Positions 1 to 8,537 of a stretch of DNA of 64,000 nucleotides are shown here, in pieces. Numbering within the stretch: the stretch's first letter is position 1; each line of letters opens with the position of its first letter. The notes under the pieces were generated by a model. It ran no database searches and had not been told where the DNA came from. It worked only from the letters and a program-made list of their open reading frames with translations. The position numbers and the translations under genes are program-made. This DNA comes from Acinetobacter genomosp. 15BJ (GTDB taxonomy: Bacteria; Pseudomonadota; Gammaproteobacteria; Pseudomonadales; Moraxellaceae). The stretch spans positions 248,001 to 312,000 of the forward strand of contig NZ_KE007347.1 in NCBI RefSeq assembly GCF_000400715.1, in the 5' to 3' direction.

Positions 1-381
1 TTATTACAGCAATCTGATTTTATTGTGGTGGCTGTTGATTTAAATACTGAATCAAAAGCATTGATTGGCGCAGAGCAGTTTGACTTGATGCAAAAACATG
101 TAGTCTTCGTCAATATCGCGCGTGGCTCGGTGGTCGATGAACATGCATTGATTGAAGCATTGCAGCAAAACAAAATCTTTGCTGCTGGTTTAGATGTGTA
201 TGCCAAGGAACCACTACAAAGTTCTCCATTGTTTGAGCTGCCAAATGCAGTGACTGCACCGCATATTGGTTCGGCAACCGCTGAAACACGTCAGAAGATG
301 GTGGGTCTTGCTTATCAGAACCTGATTGATGCATTAGAAGATCGTACACCTCGCTATTTAGTGAATCCGAAGTTTGAATAA
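1..381 (+). CDS. D-isomer-specific 2-hydroxyacid dehydrogenase, C-terminal part (5' end outside window)
   Basis: The reading frame is open from base 1, so only the last 126 residues are present. They hold the end of the NAD(P)-binding domain and the return to the catalytic domain. The family signature NIARGSVVDE carries the substrate-binding Arg, GLDVYAKEP carries the catalytic Glu, and APHIGSAT carries the catalytic His. The family reduces glyoxylate, hydroxypyruvate or 2-ketogluconate with NAD(P)H; the spacing and the HIGSAT form resemble GhrB/TkrA-type reductases, but the substrate cannot be fixed from this fragment. It ends at TAA 379-381 with no clear terminator. Family assignment is firm; substrate is inference. 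Confidence 0.9.
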   Translation, partial: LLQQSDFIVVAVDLNTESKALIGAEQFDLMQKHVVFVNIARGSVVDEHALIEALQQNKIFAAGLDVYAKEPLQSSPLFELPNAVTAPHIGSATAETRQKMVGLAYQNLIDALEDRTPRYLVNPKFE

Positions 382-492
382 TTGCTTACAATGCTGACCA
401 TTTGATTGCTGCATTATTGTGCGACCCCATCTTTTTAAGTTGATTAATATTGGTACACTTGCGCCCTTTGTGACTTCGTCTTGGGGTGTCTG

Positions 493-1080
493 GTGTTCGA
501 GAAATTAGCTGAACAAAGTTTGGGTTTAATGGGTTGGGAAATTGACAATCATTGGGATTTAAATATTGACCAATGTGTGATGATTGCGGCTCCACATACC
601 AGCAATTGGGATGCCTTATACGCCCGTTTAGCCTTGAAAGCTTTGGGTGTTCATGTTCGCCTCACCATCAAAGACAGTTATATGAAATTGCCGTTTGGTC
701 CTTTTGTTCGTGCCATGGGGGGGATCGGTATTGATCGTCGTGTCAAACATGAAGGTCAAGAACGTCCAAGTATGGTTCAACTGATGAGTGATCTATTTAA
801 GACGCATCCCAAGTTGGTGATGTTGGTCACTCCAGAAGGAACACGTGCCAAACAAGAGCAGTGGAAAACTGGTTTTTATCATGTCGCAATGACAGCGGGT
901 GTGCCGATTGCGCTTGCATATATGGATTATGCCAAGAAAAAAACAGGCGTAGGAAAAATTGTTTATCCTACAGGGGATTATGAAAAAGATATGAAGGAGA
1001 TTATGTCTTTTTATGCCACTATCAATGCGAAATTCCCAGAAAAATTTAGTGTAGATCAGCGTTACGTCGCGGCAGAGTAA
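493..1080 (+). CDS. PlsC-like 1-acyl-glycerol-3-phosphate acyltransferase family protein
   Basis: A 195-residue protein of the PlsC/LPLAT acyltransferase superfamily, acting at the inner membrane on an acyl acceptor that the sequence does not reveal. Block I is HTSNWD (the HX4D catalytic motif) near residue 35, a GIGIDRR block lies near residue 77, and the acceptor-binding PEGTR block near residue 116. The protein is short and lacks an obvious membrane anchor, like the stand-alone acyltransferases common in Acinetobacter. GTG at 493 is preferred because a G-rich Shine-Dalgarno-like run lies 7 bases before it; TTG at 481 is in frame but has no such site. A hairpin terminator follows at 1108. 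Confidence 0.82.
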   Translation: MFEKLAEQSLGLMGWEIDNHWDLNIDQCVMIAAPHTSNWDALYARLALKALGVHVRLTIKDSYMKLPFGPFVRAMGGIGIDRRVKHEGQERPSMVQLMSDLFKTHPKLVMLVTPEGTRAKQEQWKTGFYHVAMTAGVPIALAYMDYAKKKTGVGKIVYPTGDYEKDMKEIMSFYATINAKFPEKFSVDQRYVAAE

Positions 1081-1107
1081 TTTAGTCGATTTCAAAAATC
1101 ATAAAGT

Positions 1108-1130
1108 AAGGCGGGATTTTCCTGCCTTTT
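1108..1130 (+). terminator. Rho-independent terminator after the acyltransferase gene
   Basis: Nine-base arms starting AAGGCGGGA (one G.T pair) around a TTT loop, followed by Ts. It lies 28 bases after the stop codon at 1080. Confidence 0.7.
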
Positions 1131-1205
1131 ATAACACTTTGTTGCAAATTTCTCCTTTTTTCAATGCTATATTGAATTTCTTTATTAAAATCATAGAGAA
1201 ACCAC

Positions 1206-2648
1206 TTGAGATCGTTCCTGCTCGCCTGTGGCCTTTTCGCCACAACTCAACTGAGTCACACTGAGGTTTTTTTGCCTACGCATAGTGCTGGGCAAACAGA
1301 AGTGCCTGAAATTGGCAGCGGTATAGGTTTACTCGATCAACAAAAAGAAAAATTTATCGGTGAAAAAGTGTACCGTGAAGTGCATCGTCAAATGCCAACG
1401 GTGCAAGATGCATGGTTGGAAGATCAGTTTTTTCAGGTTTTTTCAGGTATTTTAAGTCAGACCCAACTTGGTCAACCGATTGGCTTGGTGATTATCAAAG
1501 ATCCTCAAATTAATGCCTTTGCTGTGCCTGGTGGTTTATTTGCCTTGAATACTGGTTTGATTACTTCTGCTAAGAATCTGGATGAGATTGCAGGGGTCAT
1601 GGCACATGAGATTGCACACGTATCACAACGTCACTATAGCCGTTCTCAAGAAGCATTTAAGGGGCAGGGCTTGCTTGCATTGGCAGGGATTCTTGTTGGT
1701 GCAGCCATTGCATCTCAAGCCGATGGCAATGCGGGTGCAGCGGTCATGATGGGGACTCAAGCGGCATTGATGGATAAGCAGTTGAGTTATAGTCGTAATC
1801 AGGAACGTGAAGCGGATCGTATCGGGATGCAGTTTATGTATGCTGCAGGTTATAATCCACAGAGTATGGCAGATTATTTTGAAACCATGCATCGTGCCAC
1901 CAGTCGGGTCAGCTTTTTGCCAGACTTTTGGTTTACCCATCCTTTAACCACTGAGCGGATGAGCGAAGCCCGTTTGCGCGCTAATCAATTACCCAAAGTG
2001 AAATCAAAAATTTATGATCTCGATTTTGAAATTTTAAAACTCTACACTTTGGTGATTTCAAATCAGGCCACTGAAATCCAATTGCAGTCATTGGCTAATC
2101 AAAAGAATACTGCAGCTCAATTGGCATTGAGTAAGTTTTATCTAGAACAAGGTGACTATGCACAGGCACAAGCCAATCTGGACTTAGTGAAGCCGAAACT
2201 TAAAAATCATGTGCTGATTCCTTTGATTCAAACCGATATTTATTTGGGACAAAATAAGTTCGATCAGGCCTATGCCACAATTAATCCGATTCAAAAGACC
2301 ATGCCGGAGAATAGAGCCTTATCTTATAAGTTAGCGGAAGTTCAGATTCGCCAAGGGCAAGTTGCGCAAGCACAAGCCTTGGTACAGCGCTTTATCCATA
2401 AAAACCAGCGTGATATTGAAGGTTGGCAACTGCTGCAGCAAGCCACCAATTTAGATAAGAGCTCACCATTACAGGCAGTCAATGTATTGGGTTATCGTGC
2501 AGAGGCAGAGTATTGGTCGGGTTATGAAGAAAATGCGATTAAGTCGATGTTACATGCACAACGGTTGGCGAAAGGCAATCTAGCCATGTCAGCTAAGATT
2601 GACTCGCGTTTAAAACAGATGCAAGATGAGCGCCGTATGCGACTCTAA
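1206..2648 (+). CDS. M48 family metalloprotease with TPR repeats (BepA/YfgC-like)
   Basis: A 480-residue periplasmic zinc protease. A hydrophobic signal sequence occupies roughly residues 1-20. The M48 core has the zinc motif HEIAH near residues 135-139 and the third-ligand helix EREAD near residue 201. The C-terminal 200 residues are helical repeats of TPR type with many QAQA segments. This architecture and length match E. coli BepA (487 aa), which degrades or rescues stalled outer-membrane proteins such as LptD at the BAM complex. An in-frame TAG at 1194-1196 limits the start; TTG 1206 is the first start that retains the signal peptide. Function is by homology. Confidence 0.88.
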   Translation: MRSFLLACGLFATTQLSHTEVFLPTHSAGQTEVPEIGSGIGLLDQQKEKFIGEKVYREVHRQMPTVQDAWLEDQFFQVFSGILSQTQLGQPIGLVIIKDPQINAFAVPGGLFALNTGLITSAKNLDEIAGVMAHEIAHVSQRHYSRSQEAFKGQGLLALAGILVGAAIASQADGNAGAAVMMGTQAALMDKQLSYSRNQEREADRIGMQFMYAAGYNPQSMADYFETMHRATSRVSFLPDFWFTHPLTTERMSEARLRANQLPKVKSKIYDLDFEILKLYTLVISNQATEIQLQSLANQKNTAAQLALSKFYLEQGDYAQAQANLDLVKPKLKNHVLIPLIQTDIYLGQNKFDQAYATINPIQKTMPENRALSYKLAEVQIRQGQVAQAQALVQRFIHKNQRDIEGWQLLQQATNLDKSSPLQAVNVLGYRAEAEYWSGYEENAIKSMLHAQRLAKGNLAMSAKIDSRLKQMQDERRMRL

Positions 2649-2677
2649 TTCCGATTAAAACAATTCAAGGAAGACAC

Positions 2678-3043
2678 ATGATTCAAGGGCAATGTTTGTG
2701 TGGTGCTGTGAAGTATCAATATCATGGAGAAATTGAAAACAGCATTTTATGTTATTGCAGCCATTGCCAACAGGCACAAGGTTCAATTGCAGGGTGGAAT
2801 AGTCCGATTGAGCAAAGCAAATTTGAGCTGATTTCTGGGAAAGAGCAACTTAAAGAATATTTTCATACACCCAACAAGGCGCGTGTATTTTGTCAGAATT
2901 GTGCAAGCCCACTCTATTCTTATCGAAAGGATTTGCCTGATGTAATTCGTTTACGCCTAGGCACTGTGACAGAAGGTGATATACCCGCACCGAAGGAAGA
3001 ATTTTTCCTGGAGCATAAACCAAAGTTTATTGAATTAAGATAA
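2678..3043 (+). CDS. GFA (CENP-V/Gfa fold) family protein
   Basis: A 121-residue protein with the complete cysteine pattern of the glutathione-dependent formaldehyde-activating (GFA) fold: CLC at residues 6-8, CYCSHC at 25-30 and CQNC near 72-75, which bind two zinc ions. The true biochemical role of most members is unknown; the formaldehyde-activating label comes from Paracoccus Gfa and should not be transferred without evidence. The ATG follows an AAGGAAG ribosome-binding site and lies 29 bases after the protease stop, so co-transcription is possible. Confidence 0.85.
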   Translation: MIQGQCLCGAVKYQYHGEIENSILCYCSHCQQAQGSIAGWNSPIEQSKFELISGKEQLKEYFHTPNKARVFCQNCASPLYSYRKDLPDVIRLRLGTVTEGDIPAPKEEFFLEHKPKFIELR

Positions 3044-3083
3044 GATGACGAGCGTAAGTAATCGCTGAGAAGTTAGAACATTT

Positions 3084-3443
3084 ATGAAGAAAATTTTAGT
3101 TTTTATTTTTGCGATCAGCAGTGTGGGGATCAGCTCGGCAGCATCGATTGAGCAATATGCAAACTCAGTGGACAAAATTCGTGGCGTATATGCGCAGGAT
3201 ATTCGCAGTTTTTTACGGAGTTTAAATCCACAAACGTCACAATTTACACCTGAGCAGCAAGCAAAGTATTGTCAGATTAATCAGCGTTATATTCAGGATA
3301 TGTCAGATGCGATTGAACAAAATCGCTCATCACTACCACCGCAATACGCCAGTATGACCAAGCAAGATTTAATCAAGCAAGTGGTTGAATCAAAAGAAAT
3401 GCAAATGCTTGCGAAATATAATGTTCAGTGTGATTTTAAATAA
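3084..3443 (+). CDS. Small secreted protein of unknown function
   Basis: A 119-residue protein with a classical signal peptide (KK, then a hydrophobic stretch, cleavage likely after ISSAA). The mature part is helical, has only two cysteines (one in a YCQINQRY segment, one in the last residues VQCDF) and no domain I recognise. It is probably periplasmic. It is followed after one base by the next gene, suggesting a two-gene unit. Function unknown. Confidence 0.7.
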   Translation: MKKILVFIFAISSVGISSAASIEQYANSVDKIRGVYAQDIRSFLRSLNPQTSQFTPEQQAKYCQINQRYIQDMSDAIEQNRSSLPPQYASMTKQDLIKQVVESKEMQMLAKYNVQCDFK

Positions 3444-3444
3444 T

Positions 3445-3828
3445 ATGACGATATCTGAACAGCTTGAAAATATTTTTACAGAAGAAATTGTATTTAAAGA
3501 TGCAAGAGGCCACTTAGTGGGTTTCTTAAAAGAATCAAAAGCAAAAACTATCGTTTTAAATTATGATGATGTGGGCGAAAAAGTCACAAATAAGAGTTGT
3601 ATAGATGAAATAGATTTTAAGATTGAAGCGATTGTTTACCAAAATAATTGTCTACTTGGATATAGTGATGTCAGAATATATGTAGCTTTAGGTGAATGTC
3701 ATATAGAAAAAGCGATTGGAGTCGTATCTTCAGAGTTGGGAAATTTAATTTTGTATTATAGTATGGACAGCGTAGAAGAAGGCGAAATATACGCATATTC
3801 TTCAGATCTTATTTATCAGTCTACTTAA
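3445..3828 (+). CDS. Hypothetical cytoplasmic protein
   Basis: A 127-residue protein starting MTISEQ, with no signal peptide or membrane segment. The ATG lies one base after the stop of the preceding gene, so translational coupling is likely; a TTG at 3385 in the same frame would overlap that gene by 59 bases and is less likely. The acidic beta-rich composition suggests a small globular fold, but I do not recognise a family. It is more AT-rich than its neighbours, which may mark it as accessory. Confidence 0.6.
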   Translation: MTISEQLENIFTEEIVFKDARGHLVGFLKESKAKTIVLNYDDVGEKVTNKSCIDEIDFKIEAIVYQNNCLLGYSDVRIYVALGECHIEKAIGVVSSELGNLILYYSMDSVEEGEIYAYSSDLIYQST

Positions 3829-3908
3829 ACTTGCTGATCTATAATAGATATAGCAAGACACAGAGAAGTATTTTGAGCTAATACAAACGTATGCGTTAAA
3901 ATTTTGGC

Positions 3909-4355
3909 TTAGCTTAATTTTGCTTTAATTTTAGCAGATACTTGTGCAGGATCGGCACGCCCGGCTATGATCGGACGTAGAGAATTCATCACCTTACCCA
4001 TATCTTTCATGCTAGTAGCTTCTTGAGCAGCAATCGTTTGCTCAATGATGGAATCAAGTTCTTCCTCAGTCATAGCGGCTGGTAGAAATTGAGAAATAAC
4101 CTCAACTTCGGCTTGTTCCTTACTAGCTAAATCATCTCGACCAGCGCCAGAAAAGGCCTTGATCGATTCTTTACGTTGTTTAATTTGCTTTTCAATGACC
4201 GCAAGAACCTGAGCATCGTCAAGCTCAATGCGCTCATCGACTTCGATTTGCTTAATTGCTGCCTGTACACCACGAAGAACCGTTACTGTTGCCATATCTT
4301 TGGCACGCATTGAGTTTTTTAATACGTCAGTAATCTGGTTTTTTAAAGTATTCAT
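3909..4355 (-). CDS. yqeY: GatB/YqeY domain-containing protein
   Basis: A 148-residue YqeY protein. It has the helical N-terminus with VLRGVQAAIKQ, the conserved KQRKESI(K)AF segment, and the C-terminal YqeY domain with MGKVM and IAGRADP(A)QVSA. The YqeY domain resembles the tail of GatB, the tRNA-dependent amidotransferase subunit; a role in tRNA-linked quality control is suggested but not established. The start at 4355 (MNTLKN) gives the usual family length; an upstream in-frame start at 4373 is less likely. It lies 29 bases downstream of rpsU in the conserved rpsU-yqeY arrangement. Confidence 0.88.
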   Translation of the reverse strand: MNTLKNQITDVLKNSMRAKDMATVTVLRGVQAAIKQIEVDERIELDDAQVLAVIEKQIKQRKESIKAFSGAGRDDLASKEQAEVEVISQFLPAAMTEEELDSIIEQTIAAQEATSMKDMGKVMNSLRPIIAGRADPAQVSAKIKAKLS

Positions 4356-4384
4356 AGTATTTTCAGCAGTCAATCACAAATTAA

Positions 4385-4600
4385 TTAGTAAAGGCGAGTA
4401 GTACGTACAGATTCGCGAGTCAATTTCTTTTGATAACGCTTAACTGCAGCAGCTTTTTTGCGCTTACGTTCTTGAGTTGGTTTCTCATAGAATTCGCGCT
4501 TACGAACGTCAGCTAAAACACCAGCTTTTTCGCATGAACGTTTGAAACGACGGATAGCTACGTCTACTGGTTCGCCTTCTTTCAACTTAACTTGTGGCAT
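4385..4600 (-). CDS. rpsU: 30S ribosomal protein S21
   Basis: A 71-residue, very basic protein matching bacterial S21 over its full length: the N-terminal [20 protein letters not shown] block, then the [18 protein letters not shown] block. S21 helps 30S subunits engage mRNA near the anti-Shine-Dalgarno region. It is divergent from tsaD and followed by yqeY, the core of the macromolecular-synthesis operon; the dnaG and rpoD genes found here in many relatives are not next to it in this window. Confidence 0.98.
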   Translation of the reverse strand: MPQVKLKEGEPVDVAIRRFKRSCEKAGVLADVRKREFYEKPTQERKRKKAAAVKRYQKKLTRESVRTTRLY

Positions 4601-4678
4601 GTAAAATCCTCTAAGATGATGGATAAGATCTAACGCACTATTGCACTAGATCGCAAGTGAAGGTCAGTATTTTACTCA

Positions 4679-4706
4679 TTTACAACTCAGATCACAAGTC
4701 TATAAT
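4679..4706 (+). promoter_or_regulatory. Predicted sigma-70 promoter of tsaD
   Basis: TTTACA (4679-4684) and a perfect TATAAT (4701-4706) are separated by 16 bases, upstream of tsaD at 4746. The 145-base rpsU-tsaD gap must also hold the opposing rpsU promoter. Confidence 0.6.
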
Positions 4707-4745
4707 AGCTCTGATATTACTTTTGATCGTTGTAAAGGCAGTTTA

Positions 4746-5753
4746 ATGATTGTTTTGGGCTTAGAAACTTCGTGTGATGAAACTGGGTTAGCACTCTATG
4801 ATAGCGAGCTCGGCTTACGTGGACAGGTTCTATATAGCCAGATCAAATTACATGCAGAATATGGTGGCGTCGTTCCTGAATTGGCTTCACGTGATCATGT
4901 TCGTAAAATGATTCCTTTGATTAATCAACTGCTTGAGCAAAGTGGCGTCAAAAAGCAAGAGATTGATGCAGTGGCTTATACCCGTGGTCCAGGACTGATG
5001 GGGGCATTGATGACAGGTGCTTTATTTGGCCGCAGTTTAGCCTTCGCATTTAATAAGCCTGCGATTGGTGTGCACCATATGGAAGGTCATATGCTTGCAC
5101 CATTACTTTCGGAAACTCCACCGGAATTTCCGTTTGTAGCGTTACTGGTTTCAGGTGGGCATACCCAATTAATGGCAGCCTATGGGATCGGTCAATATGA
5201 ATTGCTCGGTGAATCGATTGACGATGCAGCGGGCGAAGCCTTTGATAAAGTCGCAAAAATGATGAAACTGCCTTATCCAGGTGGTCCAAATATTGCGAAG
5301 TTAGCCTTACAAGGTGATGCCAAAGCATTTGAATTCCCGCGACCAATCTTGCATCAAGGGTTGGATTTTTCTTTTAGTGGTCTTAAAACAGCAGTTTCAG
5401 TACAACTGAAAAAGTTAGGTGAAGAAAATCGTGATGCCGATGTAGCTGCATCTTTCCAAGAGGCTGTTGTCGATACGCTCGCTAAAAAATCAGTGAAAGC
5501 TTTAAAACAAACGGGTTTAAAACGTTTGGTGATTGCCGGTGGTGTTAGTGCTAATCTACGTTTGCGTGAACAATTAGAAACTTCACTGGCAAAGATCAAA
5601 GCTCAAGTTTATTATGCCGAACCCGCATTGTGTACGGACAATGGCGCCATGATTGCTTTTGCTGGATATCAGCGTTTAAAAGCTGGGCAACATGATGGTT
5701 TGGCGGTAACGACAACACCAAGATGGCCAATGACTGAGTTACAACCGACCTAA
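4746..5753 (+). CDS. tsaD: tRNA N6-threonylcarbamoyladenosine (t6A) transferase TsaD
   Basis: A 335-residue Kae1/TsaD protein, the catalytic subunit that transfers threonylcarbamoyl from TC-AMP to A37 of ANN-decoding tRNAs, working with TsaB, TsaC and TsaE. Visible signatures: the N-terminal [11 protein letters not shown] phosphate loop, the metal-binding HHMEGH (His 111 and His 115), [27 protein letters not shown] and the late VIAGGVSAN block. Length and motif order are canonical and the ATG follows a TAAAGG ribosome-binding site. It is essential in most bacteria and is divergent from rpsU as in many Proteobacteria. Confidence 0.98.
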   Translation: MIVLGLETSCDETGLALYDSELGLRGQVLYSQIKLHAEYGGVVPELASRDHVRKMIPLINQLLEQSGVKKQEIDAVAYTRGPGLMGALMTGALFGRSLAFAFNKPAIGVHHMEGHMLAPLLSETPPEFPFVALLVSGGHTQLMAAYGIGQYELLGESIDDAAGEAFDKVAKMMKLPYPGGPNIAKLALQGDAKAFEFPRPILHQGLDFSFSGLKTAVSVQLKKLGEENRDADVAASFQEAVVDTLAKKSVKALKQTGLKRLVIAGGVSANLRLREQLETSLAKIKAQVYYAEPALCTDNGAMIAFAGYQRLKAGQHDGLAVTTTPRWPMTELQPT

Positions 5754-5928
5754 GAGGTAACTCGTAATTTTGTTTGGGTGCTATGCTTAAAGCCAATCCT
5801 CATTATTATTTTATTTAAAAATCAGATCATTCATTTTTATGCAGGCTAGCGGTGACAGTTTAGAGTCACTGCTATCTTGTTAAATTATTTATTTTTGATG
5901 AGCTAAAACTCATTGTGGAGTACAAAAG

Positions 5929-6432
5929 TTGAAAATTTCTTATATTTTTACATGTGGCCGATTAGAGTCTTTATTTAAGATTCTCTGCCTCACTCAACAA
6001 GGTGAGAAAAAAGTCGAGTCAAAAGAAAAGGTGGTTGAACAATATAGAAAAGATATCGCTTTAGGGCGTCCTTTTGAAGAAACTGAACTTTATCAAATAA
6101 TTGAGAAAAGTGAAGAAAAGATTGTTATTAATCGCTTGAGTAATATTCTTCGAGAAAAACCTACTCAGCAGAAGAGTAGCTTTGATGCAGACGAATATAA
6201 GACAGGTGCATGGTCTGAGTTTAGTGATTATAAGCTGGCAGTTCGATTCTCAAATGCGAAAACTGAGTTAAGTGAAAAGCACTTTGCGAAAACTGGTGAA
6301 TACATGACCAGTCGTGGTATTGCAAAATTGACAGGTTTCAATCCAAGCAACATTAAGAATATGTTGCATCATAAAAGAAGTGTGGTGAGAAAAATGCTCA
6401 CGACATTGGAAAAATTAGCTAGAGAGTATTGA
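5929..6432 (+). CDS. Hypothetical protein with C-terminal helix-turn-helix-like segment
   Basis: A 167-residue protein beginning with TTG, which a GGAG site precedes by about 8 bases. I do not recognise its family. Residues 30-100 are charged and helical. The last 45 residues (MTSRGIAKLTGFNPSNI, then KRSVVRKMLTTLEKLA) read like a helix-turn-helix with a following helix, similar in rhythm to phage-type repressors, so DNA binding is possible. It stands alone between tsaD and a small membrane protein and is followed by a 19-bp perfect hairpin. An internal start is possible, because the first 25 residues look unlike the rest. Confidence 0.55.
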   Translation: MKISYIFTCGRLESLFKILCLTQQGEKKVESKEKVVEQYRKDIALGRPFEETELYQIIEKSEEKIVINRLSNILREKPTQQKSSFDADEYKTGAWSEFSDYKLAVRFSNAKTELSEKHFAKTGEYMTSRGIAKLTGFNPSNIKNMLHHKRSVVRKMLTTLEKLAREY

Positions 6433-6443
6433 TATTTAAGCTC

Positions 6444-6486
6444 TATCATTGATGCAGAGAAAATTGATTTCTCTGCATCAATGATA
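6444..6486 (+). terminator. Long perfect hairpin, probable terminator
   Basis: Two perfectly complementary 19-base arms (left arm starts TATCATTGATGCAG) flank a 5-base loop, 11 bases after the stop at 6432. There is no strong T tract, so it may act as an RNA 3' stabiliser rather than an intrinsic terminator. Confidence 0.5.
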
Positions 6487-6558
6487 ATGAATCATTGTGG
6501 GTTAGTATCAAATTTTAGTTTGTATTTTCAATAATGAATTAATAAAAAAGGCAAAATA

Positions 6559-6882
6559 ATGTGGTCGGTTAAAGCAGCAACGATAGCTGCATGGTTAAGT
6601 ATAATTATTATTGCTGCGGCAGCAGTGTTTTCTATTTATGTTTTAAGTATTCCCTGTGTTCCTGATCGGATCTGTGAGATGCCACCAATCCATTTATTCT
6701 TTTTCTTGGCATTAATTATCTCGGTAATCTGTAATTTTATTGGCGTCATTTTGTCGATCATTGGATTGAAGAAAGAAGAACCCATTAAAAAATTAGCCAA
6801 AGAGGCATTAAGTTTTAACGGGAAAATCATCGCTTTTAGCTTTGTAGCGGGAATGTTGCTACTTTTGATTTTAATGACTTAG
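6559..6882 (+). CDS. Small three-helix membrane protein, unknown function
   Basis: A 107-residue protein with three predicted membrane helices (about residues 7-29, 46-70 and 88-106). The loop after helix 1 contains two cysteines in PCVPDRICEMP, which could form a periplasmic disulphide. A short basic cytoplasmic segment (KKEEPIKKLAKEA) precedes the last helix. I cannot assign a family. It converges with the DMT exporter gene, 8 bases from its stop. Confidence 0.55.
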   Translation: MWSVKAATIAAWLSIIIIAAAAVFSIYVLSIPCVPDRICEMPPIHLFFFLALIISVICNFIGVILSIIGLKKEEPIKKLAKEALSFNGKIIAFSFVAGMLLLLILMT

Positions 6883-6890
6883 ACAAATTG

Positions 6891-7817
6891 CTAGGTCAGT
6901 TGTTGTGAACGATCTGCTTTAGACAATACTGCTAGACAAACAAAAATTAATGCCATGCCAACCCAACCAATAGGTGCTAATTGCTCACCGACTAATAAAA
7001 CAGCAAACAAGGCGGCAACAAGTGGTTCAAATAAGGTAAGAGTGGTCGCGGTACTTGCTGAAATGGTTTTCAAGGCATAACCAAATAACAGATAACCGAG
7101 AAACATTGGAATCAGCATCATATAACCGACAACATACAAATTCACAGGCTCATCAAACAGGTTTGAACCTGTAAAAAATAATGTAGGTAGTAAGATTAAA
7201 GCACCGAAGCCAAAAATTAATCCCATGGAGGCCTTTGAGTCGACTCCACGATCAATCATCTTTTTGGCAGCCCAAGAATATAAAGAATAGGTTAGGGCAG
7301 CGATCAATCCAAGAATAATGCCAATAGTTTTCTGATCTGTTGCAATAGTCTGTGCTGATCCTTGGGAATGTGATTCCCCTATAGATAGCAATAAGACACC
7401 AGCCACACCAAAGATAAAGCTAATAAACCACTTTTTAGAGAGTGCTTTTTTATCAAAGAACTTTTCCAGTAATGCAGTAAATAAAGGGGCTGAACCAATT
7501 GAAACCACTGTACCAATGGTAATCCCCGCCATTCGCATCGACGAATAGAAAGCCAGTGGATAAATCGCAACCGAGACCATACCAATCAACAATAATGGAT
7601 AATAAGAGCGAATTTGAGGTAAATGACTGCGGATATTTTTATGGGCCAATAGGGCTTGTAATAAACCACCGCCACCCATTGCGATTGCACCAATCGCTAA
7701 AGGACTTAAATTTGGGGCATAAGAGGCGGCTGTGCCTGTCGTTCCCCATAAAATAGAGGCAATGAGGACTGCAATAAAACCAGAATGAGCACTGAGGCTA
7801 AAAGAGGTGCTACTCAC
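6891..7817 (-). CDS. EamA/DMT family transporter (RhaT/YdcZ-type drug-metabolite exporter)
   Basis: A 308-residue inner-membrane protein with ten hydrophobic segments arranged as two EamA repeats. Typical first-repeat features are ILWGTTGTAASYAP and the FYSSMRMAGITIGTVVSIGSAPLFTALLE segment; the second repeat has SLYSWAAKK and ASTATTLTLFEPLVAALFA. Members export amino acids, metabolites or drugs; the substrate is not evident. Its start overlaps the stop of the upstream TetR gene by 4 bases, so the two form an operon and the regulator probably controls the exporter. Confidence 0.88.
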   Translation of the reverse strand: MSSTSFSLSAHSGFIAVLIASILWGTTGTAASYAPNLSPLAIGAIAMGGGGLLQALLAHKNIRSHLPQIRSYYPLLLIGMVSVAIYPLAFYSSMRMAGITIGTVVSIGSAPLFTALLEKFFDKKALSKKWFISFIFGVAGVLLLSIGESHSQGSAQTIATDQKTIGIILGLIAALTYSLYSWAAKKMIDRGVDSKASMGLIFGFGALILLPTLFFTGSNLFDEPVNLYVVGYMMLIPMFLGYLLFGYALKTISASTATTLTLFEPLVAALFAVLLVGEQLAPIGWVGMALIFVCLAVLSKADRSQQLT

Positions 7818-8392
7818 TTTGAAACCTCTTGTTCTAATAGGTTCTGAACCATTTGTTTTGCAGCAAATACTTTGTCACTTGAACTTTCTAAACCGGCACG
7901 GGCAATAGAACCTTCTAAGATAAATGAAAGCAGTAGTGCTTGTTCTTTGACTCGTTGTGGGTTGGTACTGAGTTGCTGTAAATGACCCGCTAAAATCGCT
8001 TCAATTTCATCTTTATGCTGTTTAACAGCCAAACGTTCAGGACTATGTGCTGGGAATTCAGCTGCTGCATTGAGTAGACCACAACCACGAAAACCTTTTT
8101 CATAAGCAAATTCGGCATGATCTTGATAGGCATCAAAAACTGCCAAAATACCATCGACTGGTGTTTGGATTTGAGCTTTTCTTTTTTCATATAAATCTAG
8201 CCATTCTTGATGACGGGCTTCGATATAACAAGTGATCAAGTCTGATTTGGTGGCAAAATTATTGTACAAAGACATTTTGGCGACATTGGCTTTCTCTGTA
8301 ATGCTATTGATCCCTGTATTGCTAATGCCATCGTTATAGAACAGGGTGGATGCTGCATCTAGGATTTTTTGTTTTGCTGATTTCGAGTTCAT
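7814..8392 (-). CDS. TetR/AcrR family transcriptional regulator
   Basis: A 192-residue one-domain repressor type. The N-terminal helix-turn-helix spans about residues 8-52 (ILDAASTLFYNDGISNTGI, then AKMSLYNNFATKSDLI), followed by an all-helical ligand domain with a GFRGCGLLNAAAEFP motif shared with the YcdC/TetR_C_33-like branch. It overlaps the DMT exporter by 4 bases, which argues that it represses that exporter and itself. Bases 8400-8440 upstream are AT-rich with an imperfect repeat around GTATACCGATC that could be its operator, but symmetry is poor. Confidence 0.88.
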   Translation of the reverse strand: MNSKSAKQKILDAASTLFYNDGISNTGINSITEKANVAKMSLYNNFATKSDLITCYIEARHQEWLDLYEKRKAQIQTPVDGILAVFDAYQDHAEFAYEKGFRGCGLLNAAAEFPAHSPERLAVKQHKDEIEAILAGHLQQLSTNPQRVKEQALLLSFILEGSIARAGLESSSDKVFAAKQMVQNLLEQEVSK

Positions 8393-8495
8393 AAGAAAAT
8401 ATATTTATGTATACCGATCTACCTAATTCTATGGGAAAGTAAATTATTTGCAAGGAAAAATTGGAATTTCATTGAATTCTGATGAACAGCATGTC

Positions 8496-8530
8496 ATCGA
8501 TTAAAACGCTGACATTGCGCTTTAATCGAT
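8496..8530 (-). terminator. Hairpin between the HPP-family gene and the TetR gene
   Basis: Fourteen-base arms with one mismatch (left arm starts ATCGATTAAAA) and a 7-base loop lie 8 bases beyond the stop of the HPP-family gene. The hairpin is strong but lacks a T tract on the minus strand, so terminator function is likely rather than certain. Confidence 0.5.
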
Positions 8531-8537
8531 AGATAAG

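Noticed and set aside
8395..8450. Possible TetR operator upstream of the DMT-linked regulator
   Set aside because: The GTATACCGATCTACC area has only weak symmetry, so it is not listed as a site.
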